Shown one piece after another: positions 58,501 to 64,000 of a stretch of DNA of 64,000 nucleotides (positions within the stretch are counted from its first letter, which is position 1; every line of letters begins with the position of its first letter). The stretch lies in the NCBI GenBank assembly GCA_023376005.1, contig CM042181.1, forward strand, positions 25,181,591 to 25,245,590, written 5' to 3'. Below the pieces are notes generated by a model that saw only the letters and a program-made list of their open reading frames with translations, searched no databases and was not told where the DNA came from. The translations under genes and the position numbers were made by a program. Origin of the DNA: Doryteuthis pealeii. Lineage: Eukaryota; Mollusca; Cephalopoda; Myopsida; Loliginidae.

Positions 58501-59034
58501 CCTAAAAAAAATGTGCTGAAAGGGATCAAGAATAAACTAAAGGATTGAAAGGTTTAGGTTTCTGCCAATTAATGGTTCCTCATAGATCAGAAAATGATTA
58601 GAACATCTGATGTATTTAACCAGGTTTCCCTAAAGAAAAGGTGGTGTGAGTTCAAATCTTATTAAGAGAATATCTCTTATTATTTCTGATCTGTGTTGTT
58701 TACTCATTATTGTAATGCTCAAGGGATTTTGATTTTTTTTTTCCTCAATACACTAGGGTAGAGCAAAATATAGAAAACCTAATTTGAGTCAGACACAACC
58801 TTCCTAGTTTTCACCTATTACTCACCTGACAGTATTATCCTGATGATCCTTTAGGTGAAACCGAAGTAGGTAGTACCTGATACAAATTAGAATATATATA
58901 TATATATATATATATCTTACCTTGTCTGCAGGGTAGGAAAATAAGAGATTTAAGGACGATCTCATACTGTTTTAAGAAATGTGGTATTCCACCTACAAAA
59001 CTGGAAATATATACAGCTTATATCAGGGATTAAA

Positions 59035-59833
59035 GATCAACATATCATCAGGTTGTTATGACTTTTGAGACTGCGCCTATGAGAATCCCCACCAGTGAAG
59101 ACATTAGCAACAGGCTTGTACCCACCCAAAAGTGGATAACAGAATTCTCTGCCAATGATTGGGCAATACTATGCATCAACATATCATCAGGTTGTTATGA
59201 CTTTTGAGACTGCGCCTATGAGAATCCCCACCACCAGTGTAGACATTAGCAACAGGCTTGTACCCACCCAAAAGTGGATAACAGAATTCTCTGCCCAATG
59301 ATTGGGCAATACTATGCATCAACATATCATCAGGTTGTTATGACTTTTGAGACTGCGCCTATGAGAATCCCACCACCAGTGTAGACATTAGCAACAGGCT
59401 TGTACCCACCCAAAAGTGGATAACAGAATTCTCTGCCAATGATTGGGAAATACTATGCATCAACATATCATCAGGTTGTTATGACTTTTGAGACTATGCC
59501 TATGAGAATCCCCACCACCAGTGTAGACATTAGCAACAGGCTTGTACCCCCCAAAAGTGGATAACAGAATTCTCTGCCCAATGATTGGGCAATACTATGC
59601 ATCAACATATCATCAGGTTGTTATGACTTTTGAGACTGCGCCTATGAGAATCCCCACCACCAGTGTAGACATTAGCAACAGGCTTGTACCCACCCAAAAG
59701 TGGATAACAGAATTCTCTGCCCAATGATTGGGCAATACTATGCATCAACATATCATCAGGTTGTTATGACTTTTGAGACTGCGCCTATGAGAATCCCCAC
59801 CACCAGTGTAGACATTAGCAACAGGCTTGTACC
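59035..59833. repeat. ~141-bp minisatellite, about 5.6 copies
   Basis: Starts of CATATCATCAGGTTGTTATG fall at 59041, 59180, 59323, 59464, 59606 and 59749 (spacing 139, 143, 141, 142, 143). Copies are nearly identical, differing by 1-3 base indels. Complete units contain TGCCCAATGATTGGGCA, a palindrome joining two CCAAT boxes head to head. The last copy breaks off at CTTGTACC and unrelated DNA follows. Confidence 0.97.
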
Positions 59834-60867
59834 GAGGCCACCGATATAGAATGCCCGTTCTTTGGGTGTGTGACGTCACAAAAGTAGGCCCAACTTAGAG
59901 CAAGCGAAATAGATACCGTTGTCTCGTAAAGACAGTAAATAAACAAGTGTTATGTTTCATTAAACTTTAATAACTGAAATTCGTTCATAATTTTATTTAT
60001 TTCAAATTTGAAAACAACTTTTATAAATGATAACAAACATTGTTTTGATTTGCATGTTTTTTATTTTAATTTTTAAAAAACTTGTAAAGGCAACGTTGAG
60101 GTACATAAAAAAAACAAATACCATTACATTAAACTTTAATAACTGAAATTCGTTCATAATATATTTTTTTTTAAATTGAAAACATTTTTTTATAAATGAT
60201 AAGCAACATTGTTTTGATTTGCATGTTTTTTTTTTATTTTAATTTAAAAAAACTGTAAACTGAATTATGAATAAATGAACAATCAATTATTAGATAAACA
60301 AACAAACAAATATAAATAAATATACTAAATATAAATTTGATAAAGTTTAGGTAAATTATAATCAGCATGGTTTTGATTTGCTTTTTTTTTTTAAATTTCA
60401 TGATTATTCTGTAAATTTACAATATTGTAATTATCAAGTGATAATTACTTAATACAGGAACAACTGAATTATGAATAAATGAACAATCAATAATTAGATA
60501 TAAACAGACAAACAAATTACAATAAATATAAATAAATATATTAAATATGAATTATAATCAGCATTGTTTTGATTTGCTTTTTTTTTCAATTTTAATGATT
60601 ATTCTGTATTTTTACAATATTATATTATATATAAACAGACAGATTACAATAAATATATTAAATATAAATTTGAAACCAAGTTTAGATAAATTATAATCAG
60701 CATTGTTTTGATTTGCTTTTTTTTTTTCAATTTTAATGATTATTCTGTAAATTTACAATATATACTGAATTATGAATAAATGAACAATCAATAATTAGAT
60801 ATAAACAGACAAACAAATTACAAAAATCAAATAATACTTATTGAAAAATAGGTTATAGATATAAAAT
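59834..60867. repeat. Non-coding 3' flank of the P-like transposon with degenerate direct repeats
   Basis: 59834-59935 is CpG-rich and holds the palindrome TGTGACGTCACA (59869-59880). After it, AACTTTAATAACTGAAATTC is repeated at about 59963 and 60130. A block with GAATTATGAATAAATGAACA, then ATCAATAATTAGATA...ACAAACAAAT, ...AATCAGCATTGTTTTGATTT recurs about four times between 60255 and 60830. Probably subterminal repeats; the true element end is not proven. Confidence 0.6.
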
Positions 60868-62362
60868 TCAGCTGAATGTCTGAAGTTTTCTTTTTTTGCT
60901 TAACTTATTAATGATGTTATCATTTTCTCTAGAACAAAAATTATTTAAAAGAGCATTTGTAGAGCTTAAGATAAACATCTTTTCTATTTTTTCAATATTA
61001 TGACCTTCATCACAAGTGTCAACATTAAAAGTAGCTCATGGTCTGCCAATACATTCAATGTTATATGCATGGCTAATTTCCTTTGATTTACTGAATGAAG
61101 AAAGAATGATTTATATTCATTGAAAATTTGCAGAACTAAATTAACATTTTGCCTTTCAAGACTAGTAGGATAAAGAGCTTTTGAGGTCAATTTATAACAA
61201 TATTTCAAAATTGACTGAGATTCCAGGGCATGAAGTTTCTGTAAGGTACAAAATGGGGCACTTTGGATACTATTTAATTCATGATTTCCATTATGACAAA
61301 ATTTTGGAAAGAGCATGCATTTAGTTGCATCTTTTTGACCAAGCCAATTGTTTCTAATGCATTTTAATATATGGACTGAGTCAAATAGAAAGAAAAGAGG
61401 CCGAGACTTAACAAATGGGTGTGGATATACAATCGAAAGCTTTGGTGGATTGCAAAAGTAAGATATAGCCTTTTTATTTATTGCATTATTATCTGTTATG
61501 ATTGATAATACTTGAAAGCCTATCTCCTCTAAACCAATTATAATACGTTTAACAATATTAAATAAATTTTCAGCTTTAAGACATTTAGTTGGCATAACAT
61601 GCACAACATCCTTATATGGTGAGAATACACTGCTAAGCATAAAAGCAAATGCACTTGTTGCAGCTTCATTTCTATTGTCAGATAAGCCAACAATATTACC
61701 ACCCTTATAATCAAAATAAGGTTTTAGGTGAATTTCATCAACAAGTAAGATACTGTAGTGTCTTTCTGTACAAGTAACTTGAATTTGTTTTTAATATACA
61801 TGAGAAAATTGTTATCATGTTGCTCAATTAAAGGATTCATATTTGTTGATAATGTTACTCTTTTAATTGTCGAATAACTAGGTAAAATTATATTTTTGCT
61901 ATCTCTTAATAATCTATACCCTTTAGGAGAGCAGTTATATAATAATGAAAATATCATCATTTCTGTTGAATAATCAAACTTATTCTGTGTCATTAATTTT
62001 AGCTGCTCATATATAAATTTTATTGAATTAAAATATTTGCTTGATTCATCTTGTATCAATATAAAAAATGACATGATTAATTTTAGTATAAAAATTATAC
62101 TAGGGGGATTAGCTTGCTGTTGTTCTGTGTCCATTTAAAGCACTTTTAAGTGCAGAATTGTCCAGTCGAATTCTTCTAGAATCTGGTGACTCTAGAGGTG
62201 ATTGATGATGATAGATATGAGGGACAGTTTGGGAGAATTCTAGGAATTGCGCCATCACAGAGATTTTTTTTAAAGTTTAACTTTAATTGCTGCCCCTGTT
62301 TTTTCATCAAATGCTGATGCTTCTCTTCTTATGTCCTCTGGTCGAAAATGTAGTTCACATAC
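60868..62362 (-). pseudogene. Main exon of the P-like transposase
   Basis: Starts after TATTTTAG with VCELHF (residual THAP Cys and His ligands). The best open pieces are 62134-61724 (136 codons) and 61640-60984 (218 codons); the intervening stretch is also coding in a third register. Homopolymer A/T runs sit at one of the breaks. Confidence 0.8.
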
Positions 62363-62792
62363 CTAAAATATTGTAAAAATCAAAACCTATTTTAAATCCT
62401 TGTAAAAATCTTAAAAGTTTGTCAGCAAAAAATCTACAATATGAAGCATTTTTCTTATAATTCTAGGAAAAATGAAGAGTGTTCTGATATCTTTAAGGAA
62501 CATAATTTACCAATTCAACAAAAAATTATTAGTGACAAATCTATGTACAAATAAAGAGAGAATTTTTAACATTTATATATTTTTGAATTAGAATAATGAA
62601 TAATTATTTTTTGGATAAAATGATTTTGAAAATTTTGATAGATTTTAATCCTTTTTAATCCTTTAATTTTAATCCTAAATTTCAATTGAATTACAATTGT
62701 GAATTACAAAGACATGAGATTAATTTAATTACTATTAGAATTATTTTATTATCAATAATTTTGTTATTATTATTATTATTATTATTATTTTT

Positions 62793-62960
62793 TACTCCTT
62801 TTGAGTTTTCACATCAGCATTAGCTGATGGTCTTTCACTGGAGTCTGAGTGACAGCAAGTCTCCTCAGGTCTCCAGGACTCTTCTGAGTATTCTGGCAGA
62901 TTGCAGCAGTTCAGTGTTCTGAATGGTTTCAATACTTCCTCTGATTTCCAAACTTTCCAA
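62793..62960 (-). mobile_element. LINE 3' tail copy 6, minus strand
   Basis: Carries the inverted blocks TGACAGCAAGTCTCCTCAGG, TCTCCAGGACTCTTCTGAGT and GGCAGATTGCAGCAGT. It is bordered by (ATT)n at both sides and pairs with copy 7. Confidence 0.7.
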
Positions 62961-63129
62961 ACCTTCATTATTAGAATCATTATTATTACTATTATTATTA
63001 TTATTATTAGAATCAGTATTTTTATGATAATAATAATTTAAATAACAATGATAACAATAATAACTTCAGGGAAATACCATCAGCTGGTGTGAAAAACTAA
63101 TAATAATAATGATAGCAATAATTATAATG

Positions 63130-63275
63130 ATTGATACCATCCAGAACACTGTACTGCTGCAATCTGCCAGAATACTCAGAAGAGTCCTGGAGACCTGAGG
63201 AGACTTGCTGTCACTCAGACTCCAGTGAAAGACCATCAGCTAACACTGATGTGAAAACTCAAAAGGAGTAAATAA
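63130..63275 (+). mobile_element. LINE 3' tail copy 7, plus strand
   Basis: ACTGCTGCAATCTGCCAGAA, TACTCAGAAGAGTCCTGGAG and CAGACTCCAGTGAAAGACCA are almost identical to the reverse complement of copy 6 over about 135 bp, a much closer match than to the 31-39 kb copies. Confidence 0.7.
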
Positions 63276-63975
63276 TGATAACAAAGGCTAAATTTGCAAA
63301 TTGTCCTCAATATTTCAAGATTCGTTAAATAAATGAAATTAACTAACCTGACTTACCCCCCCCCCAAAAAAAAAAGCCAAGTAGGAAAAAATAGATAAAT
63401 AAAGTAAATAAATTAAAAAAAAAAGATTTTTTATTGATGAAATAAAACAATTACTTACAAAAAAAAAAGTCAAGTATTTTCCAACTTTAGTTCAATAATA
63501 ATAATGATAACGATAATAATAATAATAATATCAATAATAATAATAATATCCCTTTTTTATTTGAATAAATTTATATCAAAGTAATTGTGGGATTATTAGA
63601 CATTAGACAAATATTTACTTTCTCGCATTTAAGACTAACAAAATAGTCAATTTAATTTAATAGACTCATTTATTTATGAATAAAACTATTCAAAAATATT
63701 GTTAGGATTATCAGAATTATTTCTTTTATGTTTATAAAAATATCCCTTTACGAATTTAATGAATTAATATCGAGAATTTCTTTAGAGTTTATTTCTAAAA
63801 TATGAGTTTTTACAAAACTTTTTACTTTACGCTCTTATGTGAAAAAAATTGTTAACTTAAGACAGAGCTTTTAATGTCTTAAACTTGATTTTGTGAATTA
63901 CAAAGACTTTAAAATACTTCAATTATTGAAGTTTAAATTAAATTTATTTAGTTTTAATACAAAAAAATTACTCAC

Positions 63976-64000
63976 TTTGGAATTCTTTGTAGGTAAAAAA
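63976..64000 (-). CDS. THAP zinc-finger exon (partial) of the P-like transposase
   Basis: The last 25 bases on the minus strand read FLPTKNSK and then GTGAGT. In THAP proteins P-T-K-x-S-x-V-C-x-x-H-F is continuous; here an intron in phase 0 cuts between K and V. The zinc-binding first Cys pair would lie beyond 64000. Confidence 0.7.

Larger units (their letters stand above)
55939..59034. other. Region downstream of CISD2
   Basis: CISD2 3' UTR and intergenic DNA. Contents listed separately: a degenerate ~155-bp repeat, an inverted pair at 57875/58176 and a perfect hairpin at 58363. 58.5-59.03 kb carries an (AT)n at about 58894-58916 and nothing else recognised. An antisense open stretch at 56090-56500 is treated as chance. 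Confidence 0.55.
62363..63975 (-). other. Intron of the P-like transposase gene
   Basis: AT-rich, with ATT/TAA microsatellites at 62763, 62982 and 63501, an inverted pair of LINE tails, a C9 run near 63357 and A runs. The rest (62.39-62.75 and 63.55-63.97 kb) shows nothing else. Confidence 0.55.
60868..64000 (-). pseudogene. P-element/THAP9-like transposase gene, decayed, 5' end off window
   Basis: The family couples an N-terminal THAP (C2CH) zinc finger to an RNase H-like transposase with a GTP-binding insertion. The minus strand shows FLPTKNSK at the window edge, a GTGAGT donor, an intron of about 1.6 kb, then VCELHFRPED, the second half of a THAP domain, and GAIPRILPN, like its AVPxIFP end. 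Next come FDYSTEMMIFSLLYNCSPKG and LPSYSTIKR, then VDEIHLKPYFDYKGGNIVG with the first catalytic Asp, VLSIITDNNAINKKA with the second, FFLFDSVHILKCIRNNWL, and a C-terminal CDEGHNIEKIEKMF ending at TGA (60868). Frame breaks lie near 62265 (A8), 61770 and 61035, with at least one more between 62150 and 62230. Either a dead copy or indel errors in the assembly. Confidence 0.85.

Overview
The window is metazoan nuclear DNA, AT-rich and full of introns and repeats. It holds two recognisable host genes, found by reading short exons with splice sites rather than long ORFs. On the minus strand are the first three coding exons of a UBE2D-class ubiquitin-conjugating enzyme (exon 1 at 29104-29127, exon 2 at 13150-13213, exon 3 at 2971-3002); the rest lies beyond the left edge. 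On the plus strand is a complete three-exon CISD2 gene (46783-46879, 52597-52820, 55840-55938) encoding a 139-residue CDGSH iron-sulfur protein. The two genes are head to head, as I recall UBE2D3 and CISD2 are in human, so this is probably an ancient gene pair.

The species cannot be fixed. Large introns, many tRNA-derived SINEs, mariner, hAT and P-element/THAP9-like DNA transposons and LINE tails of a type common in marine invertebrates suggest an invertebrate, perhaps a mollusc.

Layout: 1-29127 is the UBE2D 5' half, with introns of about 10 and 16 kb that are CpG-poor except for about 4.7 kb at the 5' end (24.66-29.33 kb). 29.3-46.4 kb is a repeat-packed intergenic stretch: LINE tails joined through (TAA)n, two tRNA-SINE families, two mariner remnants, a 130-bp perfect inverted repeat with a 2-nt loop, a dense microsatellite block and a nested insertion with a 12-bp target duplication. 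46.4-55.9 kb is CISD2, with its own CpG-retaining 5' domain and introns carrying a LINE fragment, SINEs, a hAT MITE and a MITE. 55.9-59.0 kb is gene-free, with degenerate repeats and hairpins. 59.03-59.83 kb is a ~141-bp minisatellite. 59.83-64.0 kb is the 3' part of a decayed P-element/THAP9-like transposon on the minus strand, with an intron splitting its THAP zinc finger.

The two host genes act in separate processes: UBE2D is a general E2 for ubiquitin transfer, and CISD2 is an ER/mitochondria-associated 2Fe-2S protein. No operon-like, CRISPR or prokaryotic defence system is present. The most unusual signals are the conserved gene pair, a candidate extra UBE2D exon, the long hairpins and the decayed THAP transposon.
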